64,000 nucleotides of DNA from Adelphocoris suturalis (Eukaryota; Arthropoda; Insecta; Hemiptera; Miridae): positions 8,798,980-8,862,979 of the forward strand of contig CM061044.1 in the NCBI GenBank assembly GCA_030762985.1, read 5' to 3'. Position 1 is the stretch's first letter. Every line of letters starts with the position of its first letter. Below, in pieces: positions 11,066-20,596 of this stretch. The translations under genes were made by a program, and so were the position numbers. The notes beneath the pieces were generated by a model. That model was given only the letters and a program-made list of their open reading frames with translations. It had not been told where the DNA came from and did not search any database.

Positions 11066-11494
11066 TCATTTTTACACAGTTTTGCCCGTGTCAATCCTTA
11101 TTAGTTTCACTCGTACGCAATGGTTATTACTCTACCAACCCCGATATAAGTTAGAACATAAATAACATAGGGCATTCTTCTAGAACATAAATGACGATAT
11201 TCGGCAAGAAAGTCTTCCTAATAAAAAAATTCAACGTAAAGAAAAAAATTATTAAGAAAAGATGCATTCACCATAAATCTGGACTTAAACATTAAATCAG
11301 AACAAAAACCAACGACTGTGCACAAATTTTTGTGCTGGTCCCCCATTTGGCTGGATTTAGACAGGTAACGGCTACATACAACATATTGGAAATGGAGACA
11401 AGTTCAAACTTTATTATTATAAATTCAGATCCACTGTTGGAATCATATTGTTGTTGAGTGTGATAGGATTGTGTTTACTTTTCAATAAAAAAAA
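11066..11494. other. Unclassified AT-rich sequence
   Basis: No gene, RNA or repeat match was recognised in these 430 bases. Confidence 0.35.
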
Positions 11495-12387
11495 GTCCAG
11501 TCATGCAGCATGACCCCATGAGCGAATTTTTGAAGAAATCTTCGACATTTCAGTCGCTATTGATCGTGTAGAGAAATTTTAGTTTATGATTTTGATAGAC
11601 AAACATGGAGTCGAATTATTAATTCAAGTCCTAAAACAGTTGAGCGTAAAACATTAAAGAGAGCGACTGAGAGAATCGGAGGACGGAATATTTCACCGAG
11701 TGAACTCATCAGTTGTGATTACATTTTTGTTTGTTTAACAAGCACCTACTACCTACGTTTTAAACAGCATGGTTCAAGGATTGGTTATACAGGGATACTT
11801 CCATAAGAGTAGTTCAATCTGAATTTGGACAATGTTTCATGCAAATATTACCGATTTTTACAACTAACGAACGGCATTATTTCGATTTTTGACTGATTTT
11901 TCAACTTTGAAATTTTTGAAAACTTGATACATATTCTTATAGGAAATTTTACGCTGATTCCGAATATACCACATGTTAGTATGCTGAAAAAATTATTTCG
12001 CACAACAAATCGCAAAAAACAGGCTATTTTGAAATTTTTGACTACATTTTTGAAAATTTCAACCCGAAGATGTAATCCGATCATGCTGGCCAACGAACTT
12101 GAACTTTCGTTTTGTGTCCTTAACATTTTAAAATTTGTTTGAAGTTTCTAGCACAATTCTACGGACAGTTATCGTCTGGAATGACACATACATATATACA
12201 TACATACATATATACATACATACATACATATATACATACATATATACATACATAAAAAAATGCGTTAAACTTCAGAATATGATTCAGAATAGCCTGAAAC
12301 GGATTTCTGCATAAAAAATTTTCAAAAATTCACATTCTACAAATTTTGAGGCGAGAGCAATAGCTTAATTTTCTTCAAAAATTCGCT
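11495..12387 (-). mobile_element. HINE-A copy 1
   Basis: The plus-strand left edge carries GTCCAGTCATGCAGCATGAC with the perfect hairpin GTCATGC-A-GCATGAC, then AGCGAATTTTTGAAGAA. The right edge ends TTCTTCAAAAATTCGCT, the inverse of that sub-terminal repeat. A (TACA)n microsatellite lies at about 12,185-12,254. Hairpin outside one of two inverted sub-terminal repeats, with a microsatellite near the other end, is the layout of Helentron-associated elements. The frames 11,848-12,126 (minus) and 11,924-12,142 (plus) recur in every HINE-A copy because the DNA recurs; they have no domain. Confidence 0.65.
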
Positions 12388-12392
12388 AAAAC

Positions 12393-12665
12393 GAGACTCT
12401 AGACCCTGACTTGCTCTTTAGTTCGACTACCCCCCGCGTGGTCCCAGCGGTCCAGTCGCCATGAGATTTTACTTAAGATTAGTTGGACAAATAAATTAGT
12501 AGAGAGTTTTTGGTGACTTCAACTTAACGTCACCCGTTACCGTAGTCTTGAGGGAGCAAACGAAGATGCTAACCCAAATGGAACCGGGTGAACGGTTGCC
12601 TTAATTTTGATGTCACGTTAACGGTGGTTGGGTAACGCGATAATTGTCCCCCAGCTGTCTTGTTG
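12393..12665 (+). repeat. Inverted-repeat segment E, copy 1
   Basis: Phrases such as 'TTGCTCTTTAGTTCGACTACCC', 'AGAGAGTTTTTGGTGAC', 'TTAACGTCACCC' and 'GTCTTGAGGG' are found in inverted orientation at 14,200-14,480. The two copies flank HINE-A copy 2 and unique sequence. The family is unknown. The segment sits between two head-to-head HINE-A copies. Confidence 0.5.
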
Positions 12666-12776
12666 TCTACTGGTTGACTAATCAATTTCTTCATTTCGAT
12701 ATGAAACGCCGATTTTCAATCCTGAATTCGAATTTCATGTTAGTTTCAATACAAATACGGGCTAATTTCTCATTTT

Positions 12777-13562
12777 AGCGAATTTTTGAAGAAAATTAAG
12801 CTATTGCTCTCGCCTCAAAATTTGTAGAATGTGAATTTTTGAAAAAATTTTATGCAGAAATCCGTTTCAGGCTATTCTGAATCATATTCTGAAGTTTAAC
12901 GCATTTTTTTAATGTATTTATGTATGTATGTATATATGTATGTATGTATGTATGTGTCATTCCAGACGATAACTGTCCGTAGAATTGTGCTAGAAACTTC
13001 AAACAAATTTTAAAATGTTAAGGACACAAAACGAAAGTTCAAGTTTGTTGGCCAGCATGATCGGATTACATCTTCGGGTTGAAATTTTCAAAAATGTAGT
13101 CAACAATTTCAAAATAGCCTGTTTTATGCGATTTGTTGTGCGAAATAATTTTTTCAGCATACTAACATGTGGTATATTCGGAATCAGCGTAAAATTTCCT
13201 ATAAGAATATGTATCAAGTTTTCAAAAATTTCAAAGTTGAAAAATCAGTCAAAAATCGAAATAATGCCGTTCGCTAGTTGTAAAAATCGGTAATATTTAC
13301 ATGAAACATTGTCCAAATTCAGATTGAACTACTCTTATGGAAGTATCCCTGTATAACCAATCCTAGAACCATGCTGTTTAAAACGTAGGTAGTAGGTGCT
13401 TAATCACAACTGATGAGCTTACTCTGTGCGTGTGTTAATAATTTGATTCCATGTTTGTCTATCAAAATCTTAAACTAAAATTTCTCAACACGATCAATAG
13501 CGACTGAAATATCGAAGATTTCTTCAAAAATTCGCTCATGGGGTCATGCTGCATGACTGGAC
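12777..13562 (+). mobile_element. HINE-A copy 2 (inverted relative to copy 1)
   Basis: It starts AGCGAATTTTTGAAGAAAAT and ends with TTCGCTCATGGGGTCATGC, the hairpin GTCATGC-T-GCATGAC and TGGACTTTT. The microsatellite (TATG)n lies at 12,917-12,955. Copies 1 and 2 are very similar, and their 92- and 72-codon frames differ only at scattered residues. They face each other across about 390 bases and together could form a long stem. Confidence 0.65.
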
Positions 13563-14199
13563 TTTTTTTAGTTTTCAATTCGTAAGCAGGGGATGGATAG
13601 TAAGCCTCAAGTGTGGAACACTGCGGTTTAGTTGCACTCATAGGGTCATTAGTCGTTACGAACTTCATGTTTTTGGGTTTTCCGTCGGGCAAATTATCAA
13701 CAAGTATGAAAAAGTATTTATCTCTTTGACAATGAAACAGGATTTTACCTGACAAAATCATCAGTGGAGGCAGCACTTCACGTAATGTTCACGAGAAAAT
13801 AGCTGAGAGATCAGGTAAACTAAGAACAATACTGCGAAGAAGTAGTGTCTTAAAACTCAGTTTTCTCATTTAAAATATGTGAAATATAATAGAAACAAGG
13901 CTCTAATCGACCAAATAGAACCTGAGCGCAAAGGAACGGAACTTTCGATCGAGTTGAAGGCTAGTAAAGCTGGACAGCGGAGGCGGACTTCAGATGGCAC
14001 ATTCGGTTTCTACACGACTTGAAACGTAAAATAACCAATTTTGAGGGGTGTTCAAAAACCTACCCACTACATCAACATAATTAGTTGGTAATGAGGCATT
14101 TGAAAAGAAAAATTATATTTACTTCAGCAGTATTCGAGTGATTTTGAGGTGAGCAGTAGGGTTACATTTACAGGAAGGTTAGGCTGGTGTCGTGTGCCT
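13563..14199. other. Unclassified region with minus ORF 13,462-13,776
   Basis: A minus-strand frame of 104 codons runs from non-repeat DNA into the HINE-A end. Its first 60 residues (MLPPLMILSGKILFHCQRDK and onward) match no family known to me. A short segment near 14,010 ('CGACTTGAAACGTAAAATAACC..TTTGAGGGG') resembles the end of the repeat at 16,845-17,232. Confidence 0.3.
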
Positions 14200-14480
14200 T
14201 TAGGTCCCCAAACGGGTGACGATAAATGAGCCATTCTAACGTACGACGTTGCTAACGTCCCCTCAAGATCACGTACTCTTGGGTACGTTAGGGTGACGTT
14301 AAGGGTACGTTAGTGGTCACCAAAAACTCTCTAGTATCGGGGTGGCGGAACGATAACAGGGGAGGGACCTGGCGGAAGATAACAACGATAACACGGTGAC
14401 TGGAGCGCTGGGAATGCCACGCGGTGGGTAGTCGAACTAAAGAGCAAGTTAGGGCATAGAGTCTCGAATAAAAATTGTAT
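14200..14480 (-). repeat. Inverted-repeat segment E, copy 2
   Basis: This is the inverse of 12,393-12,665, including 'GTCACCAAAAACTCTCTA' at about 14,315 and 'GGGTAGTCGAACTAAAGAGCAA' at about 14,428. It also has repeated 'GTACGTTAG' words that are absent or decayed in copy 1, so this may be the better-preserved copy. Confidence 0.5.
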
Positions 14481-14565
14481 TCTCTCGTAAAAACCTAATC
14501 GAGCTAGTTCTGTTTCATTTCTCAAATCATATCTCATCATTCACCTGGTAAATGTACCACACTGA

Positions 14566-15498
14566 GGGCCGGTTTATCAATTATCTACATTAACTGCAGG
14601 ATAGCTATACCGAGTATAGCGCTATACTCCAGATAAAGAATGTGAGTCGTTTATCAATGCCGAAATACCTATTGGATAAAATTATCCTTCAGATAAATTC
14701 TGTCTGGCAGATAGCGCCGTTAGCATCCTCATTGGTGTCCGCAGGCGACAAAATAGGGGCGATTTACACATGGAGCTACCACAGAGTAGAGTAGGAGCTA
14801 CATTTTCTTCATGGATCGACTATTAGAAAAACCGTCTGACGTCCACAAAACAACAGTGTCATCATCGACAGTATTAGCTCGGCAATTAATAAGACAAAAG
14901 ATACCACCACATGTTTGCTATTTTTTGCTTCATTTCTAGAGAGAGGAAAATATATGCATGAGTTGCGATCTTGCAACCTGAATTATTATGAATGAATTAT
15001 TGTGATCAGTAAGTTGTGGTTTTAATTGCATCTTCGATCTGTGTTATAAAGTAAAGAATGGTATCTTTCTCCAACCGAAACCTCAATAAAATACGCACGC
15101 GTCCCATTTTAGTTGGTGATTTACACGGGGTCTTACTATATACGGTCTTCTTTTCCATTCAACGAATTATGCTACGATAGAATTTTCGCCATTGCTGCTG
15201 TTTGAAGACGAATCCCCAAATATATCCATTGGAAGGTACAAAAATAAAGACAAACTTCAGATTCAAATAAGATTTTTGTAAATAAATAAACTTGTTTGAG
15301 GTTAGAAAGCTCTAGATATCTCATTAACCTCCAGTTATAATAGTTATCCCGCCGTCCAGGGACCAGATAAATTAAAACGCCAGATAAGGTTTAACTAGGG
15401 ATTGATAAACACCCCATATCGTGTTATCTGGAGGATAACGTTATACCTTAGATAAATCCCCCTTATCCATTGGATAAATGTGATTGATAAACCGGCCC
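14566..15498. mobile_element. Harbinger-type MITE, GGGCCGGTTTATCAAT termini
   Basis: The termini GGGCCGGTTTATCAAT (14,566) and ATTGATAAACCGGCCC (ending 15,498) are perfect inverted repeats. They are flanked by a 3-bp direct repeat TGA (14,563-14,565 and 15,499-15,501). GGGCCGGTT starts with 3-bp duplications are typical of PIF/Harbinger. Sub-terminal zones at both ends hold repeated GGATAA/TTATCC words, likely transposase sites. No transposase is present in 933 bases. Confidence 0.75.
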
Positions 15499-15570
15499 TG
15501 AGTAGGAAGCCTAAATATTCCACTTCTACATGGGTAAGTTAGCAGCATTATCTTCGGTTTCATTTAGTAG

Positions 15571-15627
15571 AGGGATATTGGAGTGAAATAATTTGAATTA
15601 TTGGTCCGTGTGACAAGAACAGCGATA
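15571..15627 (+). repeat. Direct repeat F, left copy
   Basis: 'AGGGATATTGGAGTGAAAT' through 'TTATTGGTCCGTGTGAC' and 'GAACAGCGA' recurs at 16,069-16,123. The spacing of about 500 bases could mark a small duplication or the ends of an unrecognised element. Confidence 0.6.
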
Positions 15628-16068
15628 GGCCTCTCACTCACACTGTACAACTATAATCTCTCGAGTGAATTTCAGGGAATGTTTTTGGGTTGTTTACTGT
15701 GAAATCCAATATTTTCTACTTTGGAAAATTGTTTGTTCAAACGAATGTTGGGATTGTTTCACCGTAATCATTGAAATTTATAGAAAACAAACCACTCTTT
15801 GAGAAGGTCCTCGTTATGTTTGATCAGTAGGCTCATTTTATGCGATTTATCGGCCGTTTTTGAGTTACAGCGAAATCGGGAAATGGATTAAAATAATTAA
15901 ACGACTCCTGTGATCTCATCAACTTCAATTATTTTCTACTCGGTAAAATACGAAATCTATTATACGGATGAAAAGTTGGAAAGCCTATCCCGTTTGATGT
16001 GAAACAAAGCAAATATAACAATTCGCGGTTAGAACGAGTGTTTTCGGGGGTACGGTCCCGTAATTAGG

Positions 16069-16123
16069 GATATTGGAGTGAAATTAATTTAATTATTGGT
16101 CCGTGTGACACGAACAGCGAGAT
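16069..16123 (+). repeat. Direct repeat F, right copy
   Basis: This is the second copy of the repeat at 15,571-15,627, with a few substitutions. No TSD was identified around either copy. Confidence 0.6.
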
Positions 16124-16840
16124 TCTGGGAGGGTTTCAGAGGACTATGAGTTCAAGGTGGGAGGTCGTTTCAAGGCACATCAAAGTGCGGCTTTCAGTTT
16201 GTTGGGTGAAGGGGGGGCCTCCCGGGCAACGCTAGGGAGATCATGTTTGACCAATTATCAAACCAATCGAAGCTTCAGCCCCCAAATTGAAAGGAGGTCG
16301 CGGATATTCCCACGTCACGCGACAATTACGGCTCCGATGGGCTCTCGCGTTGCTCGCGACGATAAATCGCGCCTGATGTGGCCCGTTCGTGTGATGCGAA
16401 GCGAAAGGTACAGTCGGGCGCAGTGCGGACCGCAAGATGAAATAATGCGGGGGCTCGAATTTCGATTGAAACTATATTTGAAATGAAGGTTCATTTCACA
16501 ATTAATGCGAAACGATGACAAAATCAAATAACGTGACGTCTACGAACCGTGTATTTGCATTTCACTGTTGACTTATGTTCCAGCTGCTGAACTATAAATC
16601 ACTGAAATGGAAGAAAATACCTCTAAAAACGCTGCTAATTATTACATAATGGTTTATTATTTCTGAATCAGATAGCCAGCTATAGTAACCAGCATGCTCT
16701 GGGGCTTTCGCCAGTCTCTTTTCTAGTACCCACCTCTGTTCTCGCGACCGAGTGGTCTCATTCAATCCACAGAGCTAATTTCTATAGGAATCAAACTAAA
16801 ACCGTAGGTACACTGGATTCCAAAAGCATCTGGGACCTAT
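16124..16840. other. Unclassified, locally GC-rich region
   Basis: Overlapping frames on both strands (16,157-16,486 plus; 16,241-16,435 and 16,315-16,527 minus) arise from a GC-rich block with 'CGCGTTGCTCGCGACG'. None shows a domain. It looks single-copy in the window. Confidence 0.3.
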
Positions 16841-16844
16841 CCCA

Positions 16845-17232
16845 GTCGATTCTGCTCTCACTCCACCCCCGCTCACCCCCCTCACCACCCACCGTCACCC
16901 CCTGCCAAGCGTGCCAGGCGTGCGTCTAACACTCAAAATCTCGAAAAAGACACTTTTTCGCCCGTTTTTGGCCCATAGCATCTATGCGAGTAAAGCGATT
17001 GGGATGGTTAAACGTTAGGACCAACTAGACCCCAAATGGAGTCTATGTGCGAAAGAACGGGTTTTTTAAGTCAATTCTTAGGCCTTTTATGGCCCGGACG
17101 GCGGACGGCGAACGGCGGACGGACATTTCAAATTTGGATTCTACGCACCTTGAAACGTAAAGTGACAAAGTTTGAGGGGGGGTTATAAAAATTTTTTGCT
17201 ATACGATCACATAGGCTTATTATTGGAAATAA
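16845..17232 (+). repeat. GC-rich interspersed repeat G, copy 1
   Basis: It contains CCACCCCCGCTCACCCCCCTCACC, then 'GCCAAGCGTGCCAGGCGTGCGTC', then 'CATCTATGCGAGTAAAGCGAT', then the micro-repeat 'GGACGGCGGACGGCGAACGGCGGACGG'. It ends 'GTGACAAAGTTTGAGGGGG'. The whole block is present inverted at 32,143-32,510. In both places it abuts 'ATAGGCTTATTATTGRAAATAATAAACC'. The class is unknown. Confidence 0.7.
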
Positions 17233-17242
17233 TAAACCAAAA

Positions 17243-17345
17243 GTTCCAGTCATGCAGCATGTTCGTATTAGCGAATTTTCTTAAATTAGGAACCTATCTT
17301 TATAATATATGTTAGATCGTGCTGAAATTTGAGCGATTTCAGTAG
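17243..17345 (-). mobile_element. HINE-B fragment
   Basis: It begins GTTCCAGTCATGCAGCATG and AGCGAATTTTCTTAAATTA directly after repeat G, then decays within about 100 bases. A further decayed start, 'GTTCCAGTCATTCATCATGA', lies at 17,361. Confidence 0.5.
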
Positions 17346-17458
17346 AATGAAATTGTTAAAAGTTCCAGTCATTCATCATGAACTCGCATCTCAAGAATAA
17401 ATAAATAAAAATGTGTAAAATACATCCTTTCCGTAAAAATAGATTACTTGGGAAAAAA

Positions 17459-17540
17459 TCCAAATCTGTGGTTGGAATCAAGTGTAGAAAATTCCCCAGA
17501 CTGTTCTGAGATCGAACAGAGCTGAGTCCAACGGTCTTCT
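17459..17540 (+). repeat. Direct repeat H, left copy
   Basis: 'AATCTGTGGTTGGAATCAAGTGTAG' through 'CCCAGACTGTTCTGAGATCGAACAGAGC' is repeated at 18,604-18,682 with few changes. The spacing is about 1.14 kb, and the interval holds a telegraphic mix of family D and unit-J repeats. Confidence 0.65.
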
Positions 17541-17789
17541 TTCTCTCATAAATAGGTCATTTTTTCTTATTTATATTATTTTCTCGTGTTTGTCATTAAT
17601 TCCATCTACGTTATAGGCATTACGATCCATTCGTTATTAAGTTTTTGATTTTCACTACTATTTAGTACCTAAGCTAAAAATTTTGTTTACCACTTTCTGC
17701 CCTACTCCAAGGGTGTACGCTAAGTTGGCCCAGGTCCTTTGTACACTGAACTAAAATTACAACTATTTGTAATTCGTTAAAAATAAAAT

Positions 17790-18005
17790 TTGTTAATTTA
17801 TGTGTTTAATTGAATGTATTTATAATATGAGTGGTGTGTATAATTCGGTGGTCTGGATGCTCGCAAGCTCGCATCTCAAACATGGAAAAATATCCTAAAC
17901 CAATGCTTTCAGTAAAATATGGATTAATGGAAAAATAGATCAGAATGGTGCGTATAGTTTGGTGGTCTGGATGCTCGCAAACTCGCATCTCAAGAATAAA
18001 TAAAT
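17790..18005 (-). repeat. Unit-J tandem repeat (about 118 bp), two copies
   Basis: 'GTGGTCTGGATGCTCGCAAGCTCGCATCTCAA' occurs at about 17,850 and, with one change, at about 17,962. Between them are A-rich tails with 'TTTCAGTAAAATATGGATTAATGG'. The inverse of this unit forms the tandem at 36,340-36,610. Confidence 0.65.
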
Positions 18006-18299
18006 GAAAATATGCAAACTAAATTCTTTTACTTAATATTGCCACATATTTGCCACTTGATTATGCCACATAATTTCCACCTAATTTATATTAATTAAAT
18101 CCTTTTAGTAAAAAACTATAATCAGAAACTCGTAAACGAGTTCCACTATCCGCTTTACAAGCAGATACCATGTTACATGGATATTACATGGATTGGGGAT
18201 TTCATAACGGTTGTCCTCGAGTTGTCCTTGACTGTTGTCAAGAGGATGAAAATGTTTCCTATGGAGTGGAGTAAATGATGCTATTGCTTTACGTTAAGA

Positions 18300-18505
18300 A
18301 TATTGTAACCGGCTTTGTTTATAGTCCAATCAACTTAGTTTTGGAATTTAGCCAGGTACGTAAGGAGGAGGAAATTGGTAGCTTGAGATGTGAACATTTA
18401 TCACATAAATCAAGCGCTTTCCAACGAGTGGTGAACGATTTTTGTGCGATGAAAACTGCGGAAGTTCCATTCCCCTAGCAACGGCTGGGTTGTACGTGAA
18501 AAACA
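18300..18505 (+). repeat. Family D repeat copy
   Basis: 'TTTGTTTATAGTCCAATCAA', 'TTAGCCAGGTACGTAAGGAGG' and 'CTTTCCAACGAGTGGTGAACGATTTTTGTGCGATGAAAACTGCGGAAGTTCC' end at 'GGTTGTACGTGAAAA'. These match 9955-10,095 and 55,930-56,280. The frames 18,275-18,478 and 18,348-18,575 are repeat-derived. Confidence 0.65.
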
Positions 18506-18603
18506 CTGAAATTGTGACACAAATTTTGCGTGATGGAAATTTTTGGTTGACCCCCCAGAGCAAAGACATATCCATGTCAATAGATCAGTTGGACAAAATA
18601 AAA

Positions 18604-18682
18604 TCCAAATCTGTGATTGGAATCAAGTGTAGAAAATTCCCCAGACTCTTCTGAGATCGAACAGAGCCGAGCCCAACGGTCA
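18604..18682 (+). repeat. Direct repeat H, right copy
   Basis: This is the second copy of the sequence at 17,459-17,540. It ends at 'GAGCCGAGCCCAACGGTC'. Confidence 0.65.
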
Positions 18683-19554
18683 TTACCCAAGTAATCGCTT
18701 GACGGTTTTTTAAAATATTGTTTAAATTTAAGCCCTGGGAGCACGCAAGAACACGCAGTTCTCAGATTCCCACAACGGTGAATCAACTTCATCCGGTCCG
18801 GCATTCCCTTGACATAGACCCACGGTTTTGACTGCTTGTCTTTCGTTTCAGAAAAACCCCATTGAGAGCATTTTTTCCCCGCTTTCTTCACACCTATCTT
18901 GGGAATTAAAGTTAAGAGCGGAGCGGATCCGGCTTTTAGGAGCGCCCCTCCGGATGTCCCCAGGACATAGCTTGACCCTTGAAGAATATTATAGTGAGCT
19001 GGAGAAGGCGATCACCCGGAAACATAGTCCTCCACTTATTTCCTTTTCGTTTGATCTGCTTCGAAAAACTTTTCATCGTCATTTTTGTCTCCAGTTGTTA
19101 TTTTTTCTCAAGATTTGATCCAAGAAAGAACGTTTTCGGAGACATTATACGAAATCGGTCGATCACTGGAGTCCAGGAGCCTTAGCAGGGCATTCATATC
19201 TTGGGCGGGGGTGGAACGGATGGCCGTTTGCCCGATTCGCCGCGGCTCCCAACGTTGAACTTCTTTCGGGATCAGCAGGCCCGACCTCGCACATTTCTAA
19301 CCCTGAGGGGTCGTGTGGGGTCGTTTTCTCGGGAATTCGTTCCGTTCTTAGCTGCTGAGGGAAAATGTTTTCTTTTTTTCCACGAGACAAAACAGCAATG
19401 AGTGCAATTGATGGACTGGAGAAGAAAGAACGGAGGTGAATCGTGAATATTTCTGTGAAGCCTTGTTGGAAATTTACTCTGGTGCAGATTTCACTTCCTC
19501 GTTACCGAAGGTAGGGAAGCTTTGTGTTCGTGATTGATGTCGAAAAAATGGTTG
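18683..19554. other. Unclassified, relatively GC-rich region
   Basis: Several frames of 66-104 codons occur on both strands (18,577-18,891 minus, 18,828-19,118 plus, 19,163-19,390 minus, 19,201-19,401 plus). None has a recognisable domain. The sequence looks single-copy here and less AT-biased than the repeats, so it may be host intronic or intergenic DNA. Confidence 0.3.
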
Positions 19555-19775
19555 TTCACCGAAATCAAAATTTTCCTTTGCTTTTTGCGTTTCAGAGCTT
19601 GCTGATAAATTCTGGTTCCGTGTCTGATGTCACGCCCAAAACCATAAAAAGTTTGAGTCCGATACCAAAGAAATTTTCAGAGATTGTGCGGATTAGCTTC
19701 TAAACGGTCCCCTATCATTTTCAATGTCTTCGCATCAACAGTGGCCTGTGCGCATGCGCAAACGTGACTTTCTCT
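19555..19775 (+). repeat. Family B/C repeat fragment
   Basis: It runs from 'AAAATTTTCCTTTGCTTTTTGCGTTTCAGAGC' through 'TTTTCAGAGATTGTGCGG' and 'ACGGTCCCCTATCA' to GCGCATGCGC (19,750-19,759). These are the same ordered blocks as in 54,540-54,790. One unit is present and the GTCTGTCTGTCC run is shortened. Confidence 0.55.
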
Positions 19776-19974
19776 TAATGTCGATTTATCATCATCTGTT
19801 GCTTCGATTCGGTTCAAACTCTGTAGGTAATTGGGTATATTTATCAACGACAGTAACAATAATAACGACACGTAACAACGACATTCACATGATGGCTAAC
19901 GGATTGAAGAAGAAGGAAGCTAGGTACCGGTACCTTGTGATCTCCAGAACTAATTTCTTTGCCTTTAACCTAGA

Positions 19975-20540
19975 AAGCATAAACATTACCTACTACCCCA
20001 AGAGGATGATAGCAATTCAACAAAGAAGAGTGCTACGGATTGCATGTGCCTAGAGAACAGTACCAGAACCTGCCATTCTAGTACTTACAAGCTAATCTTT
20101 GATAGGAGAGAGGAAGGGGAAAGAACTCGTTTAGCTAGTGGACAGAGAGAACGTACTTTGGCAAGGTAGCAGGAACTATGGACTGAAGGGCAGAGAGGGA
20201 GATGGACAGCACGCTTGATACACTAGACAGAAAAAATGGAGAAGTTAACTTTTTTCTGACTCAATACCTTTCAGGACATGGGCTACTTTACGCCTAACTT
20301 CATAAAATTGGAAATTTAGACGCCCTTATGTGTCCAAACTGTTAGGAAACAGACGTTGATGTGCTCCACACTTTCTTCGTATGCAACTCTACTCCTAACC
20401 TTCTCGGGATACTGGATTTGGTATTTTTGGACGTTCGGGGTTCCTACTCAATCCAGTCAACCACAGTGGATACTCTTTTTGAGTGCGATAGATATCACAG
20501 TCATCATAATTTCTGCTGATTACAGCATCAAGGAGGATTA
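19975..20540 (+). pseudogene. R1-like LINE ORF2 C-terminus, degenerate
   Basis: Reading past stops and frame changes gives the C-terminal signature of R1-clade LINE ORF2. An 'IQQRRVLRIACA' plus 'RTVPEPAILVL' segment corresponds to the RT thumb region. 'RTLARWQELW', 'GRWTARLI', 'TQYLSGHG' and a CPNC...H-TFF-C block correspond to the tail and Cys-His motif downstream. The protein would be the reverse transcriptase/endonuclease for target-primed retrotransposition. At least three in-frame stops make it non-functional. The N-terminal endonuclease and RT palm are absent. Confidence 0.6.
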
Positions 20541-20596
20541 TATCAACTGTACCACCAAAGTATTCAACTTTAAACAGGTTCATAGCACTTTCTTCG

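Noticed and set aside
15571..16123. Direct repeats F as LTRs of a small retroelement
   Set aside because: The repeats are only about 55 bases, with no TG...CA ends, primer-binding site or TSD seen.
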